A stretch of 64,000 nt of DNA from Mycobacterium sp. E3251. Lineage in GTDB: Bacteria > Actinomycetota > Actinomycetes > Mycobacteriales > Mycobacteriaceae. Position numbers and translations under genes: made by a program. The DNA lies in contig NZ_LZJF01000141.1 in NCBI RefSeq assembly GCF_001666835.1, positions 62,001 to 126,000 of the forward strand. The letters are read 5' to 3'. Under the pieces are notes generated by a model. That model worked only from the letters and a program-made list of their open reading frames with translations. It was not told the origin of the DNA and made no database searches. The number at the start of each line of letters is the position of its first letter. The first letter of the stretch is position 1. Below are positions 27,031-34,749 of the stretch, in pieces.

Positions 27031-27092
27031 CGCCGAACGTGCTCTCAGGGCGGGAAAATCGGCTAAATCCCGCCACCAGAGCACGTTCGGCG
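27031..27092. repeat. 62-bp hairpin-forming palindrome, upstream copy of cassette 1
   Basis: Perfect 15-bp outer arms (CGCCGAACGTGCTCT and its complement) and 7-bp inner arms (GGCGGGA / TCCCGCC) flank a short loop. An almost identical copy (one mismatch within 62 bp) lies 922 bp downstream at the 3' end of the same gene. No T-tract follows, so it is not a classic intrinsic terminator. Confidence 0.95.
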
Positions 27093-27124
27093 AAACTGTC
27101 GGTGTCCGACGGCACACTTCCCGC

Positions 27125-27988
27125 GTGACTGCACCATTCCTCGGCAGCGAAGCACGGGCATCCGGCGAAGTAACGCGCCACGAGCTACGCACCCGGTTCG
27201 TCGCGATCTATCCCGACGTCTACGTTCGATCCGGATCTGACGTCACCGCCACGATGCGTGCTCGAGCCGCCTGGCTGTGGTCACGTCGCCGCGCACTCGT
27301 CGCCGGCCACTCTGCTTCGGCACTGCACGGCGCCAGGTGGGTCGACGACAGGGCGCCGGCGGAGTTGCTGCATCAACACCGGCGGCCGCCGCCGGGAATT
27401 CACACCTGGCTGGATCGAGTCGCCCCCGACGAGATACAGCTGATCGAAGGGATGTCGGCAACGACGCCGTCGCGAACTGCCTTCGACCTGGCTTGTCGCA
27501 ATCCCATCGGCAGAGCCGTCGCCGCTATCGATGCGCTGGCAAGAGCCACGAGGCTCGACACCGCCGAGGTCGAACTACTCGCCGAACGCTACAAAGGGCA
27601 CCGCAATGTCAGGCGCGCCAGGCAAGCACTCGAGCTGGTGGACGCCGGAGCCGAATCACCCCGCGAGACCTGGTTGCGGCTGCTGCTCATCAACGCCGGT
27701 TACCCGCGGCCGCGGACTCAAATTCCTGTCTACGGCGAATACGGCGAGCTCGTCGCGGTGCTTGACATGGGTTGGGAGGACATCAAACTGGCCGTCGAGT
27801 ACGAGGGCGATCACCATCGCACCGATCGCAGACAATTCAATCGGGACATCGCGCGTTACGAGGCACTGTCCGATCTCGACTGGATCGTCATCCGGGTTAC
27901 CGCCGACGACACGCGGGGCGGCATCCTCGCACGAGTGGCCGCGGCCTGGGCCCGCCGAACGTGCTCTCAGGGCGGGAAAATCGCCTAA
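27125..27988 (+). CDS. AbiEi-like / DUF559 (Vsr-type) endonuclease-fold protein, cassette 1
   Basis: A 287-aa protein. Residues about 1-60 (FLGSEARASGEVTRHELRTR ... LVAGHSASALHG) resemble the winged-helix AbiEi antitoxin-like domain. Residues about 210-260 form a DUF559 domain of the PD-(D/E)xK superfamily: LDMGWEDIKLAVEYEGDHH, then DI ... DWIVIRVT. The aspartate, glutamate and histidine-rich turn expected for metal binding are intact. The start is GTG without a clear ribosome site. The last 11 codons and the TAA lie inside the downstream palindrome. Its paralogue in cassette 2 is roughly 55-60% identical over the C-terminal domain by eye. Rv3517 holds this position in M. tuberculosis and may be the orthologue. 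The function is unknown; a nuclease, or an inactive DNA-binding relic, is possible. Confidence 0.8.
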   Translation: MTAPFLGSEARASGEVTRHELRTRFVAIYPDVYVRSGSDVTATMRARAAWLWSRRRALVAGHSASALHGARWVDDRAPAELLHQHRRPPPGIHTWLDRVAPDEIQLIEGMSATTPSRTAFDLACRNPIGRAVAAIDALARATRLDTAEVELLAERYKGHRNVRRARQALELVDAGAESPRETWLRLLLINAGYPRPRTQIPVYGEYGELVAVLDMGWEDIKLAVEYEGDHHRTDRRQFNRDIARYEALSDLDWIVIRVTADDTRGGILARVAAAWARRTCSQGGKIA

Positions 27989-28014
27989 ATCCCGCCACCA
28001 GAGCACGTTCGGCG
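27953..28014. repeat. 62-bp hairpin-forming palindrome, downstream copy of cassette 1
   Basis: It has the same structure as the copy at 27031-27092, differing at one loop base (C for G). The first 36 bases are coding for the end of the endonuclease gene, and its TAA lies in the loop. The copy ends 10 bp before the stop codon of cyp142. Confidence 0.95.
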
Positions 28015-28024
28015 AAGACGGCGC

Positions 28025-29218
28025 CTAGTTCAACGGTGCGCTCGGCGTGAACGCCACCGGCATTTTCTCCAGACCGGAGACGAAGTTGGCCGGCCGCAGG
28101 GGCAGGTCGGCGTCCGAAGCCAGTCGCATGTCCGGCAGCCGCTGCAGCAGCCGGGTCTGCATGATCGACAGCTCCAGCCGGGCGAGCTGGTTGCCAAGAC
28201 AGAAGTGCGTCCCGAAGCCGAAGGCGAGGTGGTTGTTCGGGTAGCGCTCGATGTTGAACGTCTCCGGGTCGTCGAACACCTTCTCGTCGAAGTTCGCCGA
28301 CTCGAACAGCAGGATCATCTTCTCGCCCTGGCGCAGCTGGGTGCCGTGGAATTCGGTGTCGGCGGTGATCGTGCGCGCCATGTTCTTCACCGGTGCGGTC
28401 CAGCGCAGCATCTCTTCGATCGCGTTGGGCAGCAGGCTCAGGTCGGCCGCCAGGCGCCGGTGCTGCTCGGGATGCAGCAGCAGCTGGCGCGTCCCGCCGG
28501 ACAGCGTGTGGCGCGTCGTCTCGTCGCCGCCGATCAACAGCAGGAGGACCTCGGTGACGATCTGGTGGTCCTCGAGCCGTGAGCCCTCGACCTCCGCGTG
28601 CACGAGGACGCTGACCAGGTCGTCGGTCGGCTCGGACTTGCGGGCCTCGATCATGCCCATCATGTACTGGCTGTAGGCCGCGAAAGCGTCCATGGTGACC
28701 TGGACGTCCGCTTCGGCCGCGGTGCTGCTCAACGCGCCGACCAAGTCGTCGGACCACTTGAGGAACATCTTGCGTTCCTCGGGGCGCACGCCGAGCATGT
28801 CGCCGATGACCGCCATCGGCAGGGGCGCGGCCAGGTCCCAGACGAAGTCGCACTCGCCGCGTTCACACACCGCGTCGATCAGCGTGTCACACAGCGAAAC
28901 GATCTTGGATTCAAGGTCTTTCACGCGTTTGCGGGTGAAGCCGGAGTTGACGAGCTTGCGGCGCAACAGATGTTGCGGATCGTCCATCTCGATCATCATC
29001 TCGACCCCCGGTTGGTCGGGTCGGATGCCGCCGGCATTCGAGAACAGCTCCGGGTTGCGCTCGGCCTCGATCACTGCCTGGTAGGTCGAGGCGGCGGCTA
29101 ATCCGTTGCGGTCGCGAAAGACAGGCTCGTTCTCGCGCATCCACTTGTAGATGGGTCGAGAGTCACCGGCGTAGAAAGTCCCGTCGGTGAGGTCGACGTC
29201 GGGTTTCGTCATGGTCAT
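28025..29218 (-). CDS. cyp142: Cytochrome P450 Cyp142 (steroid C26/C27-hydroxylase)
   Basis: A 397-aa soluble P450. The I-helix oxygen-activation motif is GGDETTR, the K-helix ExxR lies in the EEMLRW region, and the haem loop FGFGTHFCLGNQLA places the ligand at Cys340. Cyp142 oxidises the terminal carbon of cholest-4-en-3-one and acts redundantly with Cyp125. The ATG overlaps the stop of the decarboxylase-like gene (ATGA), so the two form an operon under the KstR site at 29942. The gene appears intact. Confidence 0.95.
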   Translation of the reverse strand: MTMTKPDVDLTDGTFYAGDSRPIYKWMRENEPVFRDRNGLAAASTYQAVIEAERNPELFSNAGGIRPDQPGVEMMIEMDDPQHLLRRKLVNSGFTRKRVKDLESKIVSLCDTLIDAVCERGECDFVWDLAAPLPMAVIGDMLGVRPEERKMFLKWSDDLVGALSSTAAEADVQVTMDAFAAYSQYMMGMIEARKSEPTDDLVSVLVHAEVEGSRLEDHQIVTEVLLLLIGGDETTRHTLSGGTRQLLLHPEQHRRLAADLSLLPNAIEEMLRWTAPVKNMARTITADTEFHGTQLRQGEKMILLFESANFDEKVFDDPETFNIERYPNNHLAFGFGTHFCLGNQLARLELSIMQTRLLQRLPDMRLASDADLPLRPANFVSGLEKMPVAFTPSAPLN

Positions 29219-29931
29219 GAGATCTCCTGGGCATCACCGAAGGACATTTGTACGTGGTCGACAGAGCTGGACACCATGGCACGCTTTGGAAGACCAAGCG
29301 ACGCAAGTTCTTTCGAGTACGGATGGTCGCCCAGCCGGATGCTCACCCCGCCGAATCGGGTGCGTACGCCGTCCAGGGTGTGTTCGAAGGCGGTTTCGCG
29401 GGTGATGCCGTCGCGGTGCGAGTACGTGCGTTGCGCTTGCTGGCGCGGGGTGAGCCGGAACGGCAGGCCGCGGCGAAATTCCATGCCGATCACCGGTTGA
29501 CCGTCGATGCTGAGGTCGAAACCGAACCGACGGCCCTCCCGAAGGGTGAAGTCGCCCGTCACCTTCGGGTAACCCCAGATCTTGGTTCCCGCTTCCAGGG
29601 TGAACGGCTGGTCGACGGGAAGGTGATGGATGAAGGCGCCGGCCGACTGCAGGGCACGCGGCCCGCTTGCGTTCGAGCCGGGTGGGTTGACCATCACGCT
29701 GGTGCCGAACTCGTGGTACTGGCCCAGGTCGCCGTCGATGTAGTGCATCAACATCAGCACCACGATCGCGCGGCCGGGAAGGTAGCGGCAGACCTGCAGG
29801 CCGCTGTAGTCGATCATCTGCTGCGCGGCGTCGGCGTTCACGGAGAACATCGCCATGTGTTGGTTTGCCCGGCGGATTCGCACCGGCATCGTGAGTACCG
29901 TGCCCGCGATGGTGTGCTGCGAGGCTGTCAT
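29215..29931 (-). CDS. Acetoacetate decarboxylase family protein (Rv3519-like)
   Basis: A 238-aa protein of the acetoacetate decarboxylase fold. It has the segments YLPGRAIVVLMLMHYIDGDLG, HEFGTSVMVNPPG and GTKIWGYPKVTGDFTL; the lysine after GYP is the candidate Schiff-base residue. Many family members are not decarboxylases but lyases, dehydratases or cyclases, so the reaction is uncertain. A perfect KstR palindrome lies 10 bp before the ATG, with no ribosome site between, and the gene overlaps cyp142. This places it in sterol catabolism. Confidence 0.8.
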   Translation of the reverse strand: MTASQHTIAGTVLTMPVRIRRANQHMAMFSVNADAAQQMIDYSGLQVCRYLPGRAIVVLMLMHYIDGDLGQYHEFGTSVMVNPPGSNASGPRALQSAGAFIHHLPVDQPFTLEAGTKIWGYPKVTGDFTLREGRRFGFDLSIDGQPVIGMEFRRGLPFRLTPRQQAQRTYSHRDGITRETAFEHTLDGVRTRFGGVSIRLGDHPYSKELASLGLPKRAMVSSSVDHVQMSFGDAQEIS

Positions 29932-29941
29932 CGGGCCAATC

Positions 29942-29955
29942 TAGAACGTGTTCTA
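29942..29955. promoter_or_regulatory. KstR operator before the decarboxylase-like gene and cyp142
   Basis: TAGAACGTGTTCTA is a fully symmetric KstR palindrome. It ends 10 bp from the start codon of the gene it controls. A divergent role is excluded because the neighbouring gene is on the same strand and ends here. Confidence 0.93.
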
Positions 29956-29974
29956 TTCGTTCGGCAATAGCGGG

Positions 29975-31012
29975 TCAGATCAGCGTGGCGAGCTCCCTGA
30001 TCTGCGCCTCGTTGCGCCCGTTGACCACCATCATGGTGACGCCGGCGGCTTCCCAGACCTTGACCTGCTCACGGACGTAGTTGATATCGCCGACGATCGC
30101 GGCCTCGTCGACGACCTCGTCCGGGATGATCTCGGCGGCCTTGTCCTTCTGGTTGCTGCGGAACAGCTTGGTCACCTCGTCGACCACCTCGGCGTAGCCC
30201 ATCCGGCGGTATACGTCAGCGTGGAAGTTGGTGTCCTCGGCGCCCATGCCGCCCATGTAGAGGGCCAGATAGGGCTTCATGGCCGCGAAGGCGGCAGCAC
30301 GGTCGTCGGTGATGACGATGTTCGCGGTCGCGCAGATCTCGAAGTCCTCGCGGCTGCGCCGCGCCCCGGGGCGCGCGAAGCCCTCGTCGAGCCATTCGTT
30401 GTAGGTATCCGCCATCCGCGGCGTGTAGAAGATGGGCAGCCAGCCGTCGCAGATCTCGGCGGCCAGCGCGACGTTCTTCGGCCCCTCGGCCCCGAGCAGG
30501 ATCGGGATGTCGGGACGCAACGGGTGGGTGATGGGCTTGAGTGCCTTGCCCAGGCCGGTCGTCCCCTCCCCGGTCAACGGCAACGGATAGTGCGGCCCGT
30601 CGCTGGTCACGGCCTTCTCTCGCGCCCACACCTGCCGCATGATGTCGACGTACTCGCGGGTGCGGGCCAGCGGCTTGGGGAACGGCCGGCCGTACCAGCC
30701 CTCGACCACCTGCGGGCCGGAGACGCCGAGCCCCAGGATGTGCCGGCCTCCGGACAGGTGGTCGAGCGTCAGCGCCGCCATCGCGGTTGCCGTCGGGGTG
30801 CGCGCGGACAGCTGGATCACCGAGGTGCCCAGCCGGAGCCGGTGGGTTGACGATCCCAACCAGGCCAGCGGCGTGTAGGCGTCGGACCCCCACGCCTCGG
30901 CGGTGAAGACGGCGTCGAAACCCGCTTCCTCCGCCGCGGCTACGAGCTCCGCGTGATTCTCCGGCGGCTGAGCGCCCCAATACCCGAGCTGCAACCCCAG
31001 CTTCATCGTCAT
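29975..31012 (-). CDS. LLM-class (F420-dependent-like) oxidoreductase (Rv3520c-like)
   Basis: A 345-aa luciferase-like TIM-barrel protein. It shows LGLQLGYWGAQPPENHAELV, EAGFDAVFTAEAWGSDAYTP, LRLGTSVIQLSARTPTATAM and GVSGPQVVEGWYGRPF, a pattern typical of mycobacterial F420-binding LLM enzymes. The length agrees with M. tuberculosis Rv3520c (347 aa recalled). The substrate is not known; position and the shared KstR site imply a redox step on a sterol intermediate. It starts at ATG; a second ATG lies two codons later. Confidence 0.88.
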   Translation of the reverse strand: MTMKLGLQLGYWGAQPPENHAELVAAAEEAGFDAVFTAEAWGSDAYTPLAWLGSSTHRLRLGTSVIQLSARTPTATAMAALTLDHLSGGRHILGLGVSGPQVVEGWYGRPFPKPLARTREYVDIMRQVWAREKAVTSDGPHYPLPLTGEGTTGLGKALKPITHPLRPDIPILLGAEGPKNVALAAEICDGWLPIFYTPRMADTYNEWLDEGFARPGARRSREDFEICATANIVITDDRAAAFAAMKPYLALYMGGMGAEDTNFHADVYRRMGYAEVVDEVTKLFRSNQKDKAAEIIPDEVVDEAAIVGDINYVREQVKVWEAAGVTMMVVNGRNEAQIRELATLI

Positions 31013-31047
31013 TGACCCTTCCGGCGACCCGATGTTGAAACCGTTCT

Positions 31048-31061
31048 TAGAACCTGTTCTA
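31048..31061. promoter_or_regulatory. KstR operator between the LLM oxidoreductase and the DUF35 gene
   Basis: TAGAACCTGTTCTA matches TnnAACnnGTTnnA. It is 9 bp before the GTG of the DUF35 gene and 35 bp before the LLM start on the other strand. Confidence 0.92.
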
Positions 31062-31070
31062 CTCGATGGC

Positions 31071-32066
31071 GTGACAGCCAGCTCGAGCAGCCCGACCTTG
31101 ACGGATCACCCTGAGCCACCGCTCTCCGCGCCACTAACGTTGTCTTTCGACTACACCCGTTCAGTTGGCCCCACGCTGAGCAAGTTCTTCACCGCACTGC
31201 GTGAGCGCCATATCTTGGGGGTGCGCGGATCCGATGGCCGGGTGCACGTTCCACCGGCGGAATATGACCCGGTTACCTACGAGCCGCTGGGCGAGATGGT
31301 ACCGGTCTCCAGCGTCGGCACCGTCGTGTCCTGGACATGGCAACCCGAACCGTTGGAGGGTCAGCCGCTGGACCGCCCGTTCGCCTGGGCGCTGATCAAG
31401 CTCGACGGCGCGGACACCCCGCTGATGCATGCCGTAGACGCCGGCAGTCCTTCCGCCATCAAGAGCGGTGCCCGGGTGCATGTGCACTGGGCCGACGAGC
31501 CGGTGGGCGCGATCACCGACATCGCCTACTTCGAACTCGGCGAGGAAGCCGAACCCGTCTCCGAACCCGCGTCGGGCGAACAGGATCCGGTGACCATGAT
31601 CGTCACGCCGATCTCGCTGACGATTCAGCACACCGCCTCCCACGAGGAGAGCGCCTACTTGCGCGCCATCGCCCAGGGCAAGTTGCTGGGCGCGCGTACC
31701 GGCAAGGACGGCAAGGTCTACTTCCCGCCGCACGGCGCGGACCCGGCCACCGGCCAGCCCACCACCGAGTTCGTCGAACTGCCGGACAAGGGCACCGTCA
31801 CGACGTTCGCCATCATCAACATCCCGTTCCAGGGACAGCGCATCAAACCGCCCTACGTGGCGGCCTATGTGCTGCTCGACGGGGCCGACATCCCCTTCCT
31901 GCACCTGGTCGCCGACGTCGACGCCCACGAGGTGCGGATGGGCATGCGCGTGGAAGCGGTGTGGAAACCCCGGGAGGAGTGGGGCTTTGGCATCGACAAC
32001 ATCGAGTACTTCCGGCCGACAGGGGAACCCGACGCCGAGTACGACACCTACAAGCACCACCTGTAA
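31071..32066 (+). CDS. Tandem DUF35 (OB-fold) protein partnering Ltp3/Ltp4 (Rv3521-like)
   Basis: A 331-aa protein with two DUF35-type halves: ILGVRGSDGRVHVPP ... SVGTVVSWTWQPEP in the first, KLLGARTGKDGKVYFPP ... DKGTVTTFAIINIPFQG in the second. The cysteines of the usual zinc ribbon are missing in both. DUF35 proteins accompany thiolase-like Ltp enzymes; in the window the ChsH2 DUF35 domain plays this role for Ltp2. Being directly before ltp4-ltp3, it is probably the acyl-CoA-binding or structural partner of an aldolase complex. GTG is chosen because the KstR operator ends 9 bp upstream. M. tuberculosis Rv3521 (303 aa recalled) starts later. Confidence 0.82.
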   Translation: MTASSSSPTLTDHPEPPLSAPLTLSFDYTRSVGPTLSKFFTALRERHILGVRGSDGRVHVPPAEYDPVTYEPLGEMVPVSSVGTVVSWTWQPEPLEGQPLDRPFAWALIKLDGADTPLMHAVDAGSPSAIKSGARVHVHWADEPVGAITDIAYFELGEEAEPVSEPASGEQDPVTMIVTPISLTIQHTASHEESAYLRAIAQGKLLGARTGKDGKVYFPPHGADPATGQPTTEFVELPDKGTVTTFAIINIPFQGQRIKPPYVAAYVLLDGADIPFLHLVADVDAHEVRMGMRVEAVWKPREEWGFGIDNIEYFRPTGEPDAEYDTYKHHL

Positions 32067-32081
32067 AGGGCCCACCTGTAA

Positions 32082-33146
32082 ATGAGCGTTCGCAACGTCG
32101 CGGTCGTCGGCTTCGCCCACGCCCCACACGTACGCCGCACCGACGGCACCACCAACGGCGTCGAGATGTTGATGCCGTGCTTCGCCCAGCTCTACGAGAA
32201 CCTCGGAATTACCAAGGCCGACATCGGTTTCTGGTGCTCGGGTTCGTCCGATTACCTTGCGGGACGGGCTTTCTCGTTCATTTCGGCGATTGACTCGATC
32301 GGCGCCGTTCCGCCGATCAACGAGTCGCATGTCGAGATGGACGCGGCCTGGGCCCTCTACGAGGCATACATCAAGCTGCTGACCGGCGAGGTGGACACCG
32401 CGCTGGTGTACGGCTTCGGCAAGTCCTCGGCGGGGATCCTGCGGCAGATCCTGTCGCGGCAGACCGACCCCTATACCGTCGCACCCCTGTGGCCGGACTC
32501 CGTGTCGATGGCGGGGCTGCAGGCCCGCATTGGGCTCGAGAACGGCAAGTGGAGCGAGGAGCAGATGGCACGCGTCGCGTTCGACTCGTTTGCCAATGCG
32601 CGCCGGGTCGACAATGTGGAAGGGTCGATCAGCGTGGCCGAATTGCTCGAGCGGCCGTTCTTCGCCGAGCCCCTGCGGCGCCACGACATCGCGCCGATCA
32701 CCGACGGCGCCGCCGCCATCGTGCTCGCTGCGGGTGACCGCGCCCGCGAACTGCGCGAAAACCCGGCCTGGATAACGGGAATCGAGCACCGCATCGAAAC
32801 GCCTTCGCTGGGTGCGCGTGACCTCACCGAATCCGTGTCGACCAAGGTCGCGGCCGAGGTAGCCACGGGGGGCAGGACCGACAACCTCGACGTTGCCGAG
32901 ATCTGCGCGCCCTTCACCCACCAGCACCTCATCCTCGAGGAGGCCATCCGGATACCGGGGCCGACCAAAGTCAATCCGTCCGGCGGCGCGCTGGCCGCCA
33001 ACCCCATGTTCGTCGCCGGCCTCGAACGCATCGGGTTTGCGGCACAACACATCTGGAACGGCTCGGCCGAGCGGGTGCTCGCGCATGCCACCAGCGGGCC
33101 CGCGTTGCAACAGAACCTGGTCGCGGTCATGGAAGGAAAGAACTGA
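32082..33146 (+). CDS. ltp4: Ltp4, thiolase-like lipid-transfer protein / steroid aldolase subunit
   Basis: A 354-aa non-specific lipid-transfer (thiolase-like) protein, the same length as recalled for Rv3522. Thiolase-fold signatures are MLMPCFAQLYENLGITKADI, PPINESHVEMDAAWALYEAY and the C-terminal VNPSGGALAANPMFVAGLER. The catalytic cysteine of true thiolases is not at its usual place, in line with retro-aldol cleavage instead of thiolysis. It starts with ATG 15 bp after the DUF35 gene and overlaps ltp3 by one base. Confidence 0.92.
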   Translation: MSVRNVAVVGFAHAPHVRRTDGTTNGVEMLMPCFAQLYENLGITKADIGFWCSGSSDYLAGRAFSFISAIDSIGAVPPINESHVEMDAAWALYEAYIKLLTGEVDTALVYGFGKSSAGILRQILSRQTDPYTVAPLWPDSVSMAGLQARIGLENGKWSEEQMARVAFDSFANARRVDNVEGSISVAELLERPFFAEPLRRHDIAPITDGAAAIVLAAGDRARELRENPAWITGIEHRIETPSLGARDLTESVSTKVAAEVATGGRTDNLDVAEICAPFTHQHLILEEAIRIPGPTKVNPSGGALAANPMFVAGLERIGFAAQHIWNGSAERVLAHATSGPALQQNLVAVMEGKN

Positions 33147-34345
33147 TGGCCGGAGCGGGAGCATACCTGGCCGCGGTACTCGGTACCGGGCAGACCAAGT
33201 ACGTGGCCAAGCGCCAAGACGTTTCGATGAACGGCATGGTGCGCGAGGCGATCGACCGCGCGCTGGCCGACTCCGGCTCCACGTTCGACGACATCGACGC
33301 CGTCGTCGTCGGCAAGGCTCCGGACTTCTTCGAGGGCGTCATGATGCCCGAGCTGTTCATGGCCGATGCCGTGGGAGCCACCGGCAAGCCGCTGATCCGG
33401 GTGCACACCGCGGGTTCGGTCGGTGGATCCACCGGCGTGGTCGCCGCCAGCCTGGTGCAGTCGGGCAAGTACAAGCGTGTGCTGGCGATGGCGTGGGAAA
33501 AGCAGTCGGAGTCAAACGCGATGTGGGCGTTGTCGATTCCGGTTCCCTTCATCAAGCCGGTCGGCGCCGGGGCGGGCGGTTACTTCGCCCCGCACGTGCG
33601 GTCCTACATCCGCCGGTCGGGTGCACCGTTGAACATCGGCGCCATGGTCGCGGTCAAGGACCGGCTGAACGGGGCCCGCAACCCGCTCGCCCACCTGCAT
33701 CAGCCCGACATCACCCTGGAGAAGGTGATGGAGTCGCCGATGCTGTGGGATCCGATCCGTTACGACGAGACCTGTCCGTCGTCGGATGGTGCCGCCGCGG
33801 TCGTGATCGGCAACGAAGAGGCCGCCGAAGCCCGTCTGGCGCAAGGACAACCGGTGGCATGGATCCACGCCACCGCGCTGCGCACCGAGCCGTTGCAGTT
33901 CTCGGGCCGCGACCAGGTCAGCCCGCAGGCCGGGCGTGACGCGGCCGCCGCGCTGTGGAAGGCGGCCGGCATCACCAGCCCGATCGATGAGATCGACGCC
34001 GCGGAAATCTACGTCCCGTTCTCGTGGTTCGAGCCGATGTGGTTGGAAAACCTCGGGTTTGCGCCCGAGGGCGAGGGCTGGAAACTCACCGAAGCGGGCG
34101 AGACGGCGATCGGCGGCCGGCTGCCGGTCAACCCGTCCGGCGGTGTGCTCTCGTCGAACCCGATCGGCGCCTCCGGCCTGATTCGGTTCGCCGAGGCGGC
34201 GATTCAGGTGATGGGCAAGGGTGGGGATCACCAGGTTCCGGGCGCGCGCAAGGCCCTGGGCCACGCCTACGGCGGCGGCTCGCAGTACTACTCCATGTGG
34301 GTGGTGGGTGCGGACAAGCCGACGCCCGAGAAAGTCGGCGCGTGA
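33146..34345 (+). CDS. ltp3: Ltp3, thiolase-like lipid-transfer protein / steroid aldolase subunit
   Basis: A 399-aa thiolase-like protein. Recognisable parts are VLGTGQTKYVAKRQD, IRVHTAGSVGGSTGVVAAS in place of the cysteine nucleophile region, EIYVPFSWFEPMW and VNPSGGVLSSNPIGASGLIR. The ATG overlaps the ltp4 TGA (TGATG). Ltp3 and Ltp4 with a DUF35 protein resemble the Ltp2-ChsH2 aldolase that cuts the last side-chain fragment; in the literature Ltp3/Ltp4 are linked to branched side chains of phytosterols. Confidence 0.92.
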   Translation: MAGAGAYLAAVLGTGQTKYVAKRQDVSMNGMVREAIDRALADSGSTFDDIDAVVVGKAPDFFEGVMMPELFMADAVGATGKPLIRVHTAGSVGGSTGVVAASLVQSGKYKRVLAMAWEKQSESNAMWALSIPVPFIKPVGAGAGGYFAPHVRSYIRRSGAPLNIGAMVAVKDRLNGARNPLAHLHQPDITLEKVMESPMLWDPIRYDETCPSSDGAAAVVIGNEEAAEARLAQGQPVAWIHATALRTEPLQFSGRDQVSPQAGRDAAAALWKAAGITSPIDEIDAAEIYVPFSWFEPMWLENLGFAPEGEGWKLTEAGETAIGGRLPVNPSGGVLSSNPIGASGLIRFAEAAIQVMGKGGDHQVPGARKALGHAYGGGSQYYSMWVVGADKPTPEKVGA

Positions 34346-34749
34346 GCGGACACCCGGCGCACGAGGCCGGTCGGCGCTCGCGCGAGGCGGTCATAGCCAG
34401 GGACAAAGAGGCGTGGCTGGCGGTGTTCGCCGACGACGCCATCGTGGAAGACCCCATCGGGCCCTCGGCCTTCGACCCGGAGGGCAAGGGCCACCGCGGT
34501 CGCGACGCGATCTCGGCCTTCTGGGACAAGGCCATCGCCCCGACCACCAAGATCGAGTTCGTCTTTCGCGACACCTACCAGTGCGGCAACGAGGAAGCCA
34601 ACGTCGGGCACATCCTCATCACCCATGGTGACTACCAGGTGACCGCCGAAGGCGTGTTCACGTACAAGGCCGACGACGAGGGCAAGATGACCGCCCTTCG
34701 GGCGTACTGGGAGATGGACCGCGCGGCCGCTTCGGCCCGGAAGGTCTAA
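34342..34749 (+). CDS. SnoaL/NTF2-like small protein, ketosteroid isomerase-type fold
   Basis: A 135-aa protein starting at a GTG that overlaps the ltp3 stop (GTGA). The pattern REAVIARDKEAWLAVFADDA, VEDPIGPSAFDPEGKGHRG, AISAFWDKAI and a C-terminal beta-hairpin core is that of the SnoaL/NTF2-like superfamily, which includes delta5-3-ketosteroid isomerase. An enzymatic role on a steroid ring or side chain is plausible from context but unproven. M. tuberculosis has an unrelated membrane protein (Rv3524) after ltp3 by my recollection. The stop interlocks with the convergent carbonic-anhydrase-like gene. Confidence 0.8.
   Translation: MSGHPAHEAGRRSREAVIARDKEAWLAVFADDAIVEDPIGPSAFDPEGKGHRGRDAISAFWDKAIAPTTKIEFVFRDTYQCGNEEANVGHILITHGDYQVTAEGVFTYKADDEGKMTALRAYWEMDRAAASARKV

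Larger units (their letters stand above)
27031..28014 (+). mobile_element. Cassette 1: endonuclease gene bounded by two palindromes (984 bp)
   Basis: The unit runs from one 62-bp palindrome to its second copy and holds a single gene encoding an AbiEi-like/DUF559 protein. It fills the gap between echA19 and cyp142, starting 36 bp after one stop and ending 10 bp before the other. A second unit with the same plan and nearly the same length lies at 46037-47022. That it is mobile is inferred from this repetition, not demonstrated; no target duplication outside the palindromes was found. Confidence 0.55.

Noticed and set aside
27031..27092. The paired palindromes as a CRISPR array
   Set aside because: Only two copies about 860 bp apart flank one gene, with no spacers and no cas genes.
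31161..33164. A 667-codon open frame opposite the DUF35 gene and ltp4
   Set aside because: Both genes on the plus strand are full-length family members; this frame is a GC-driven shadow.
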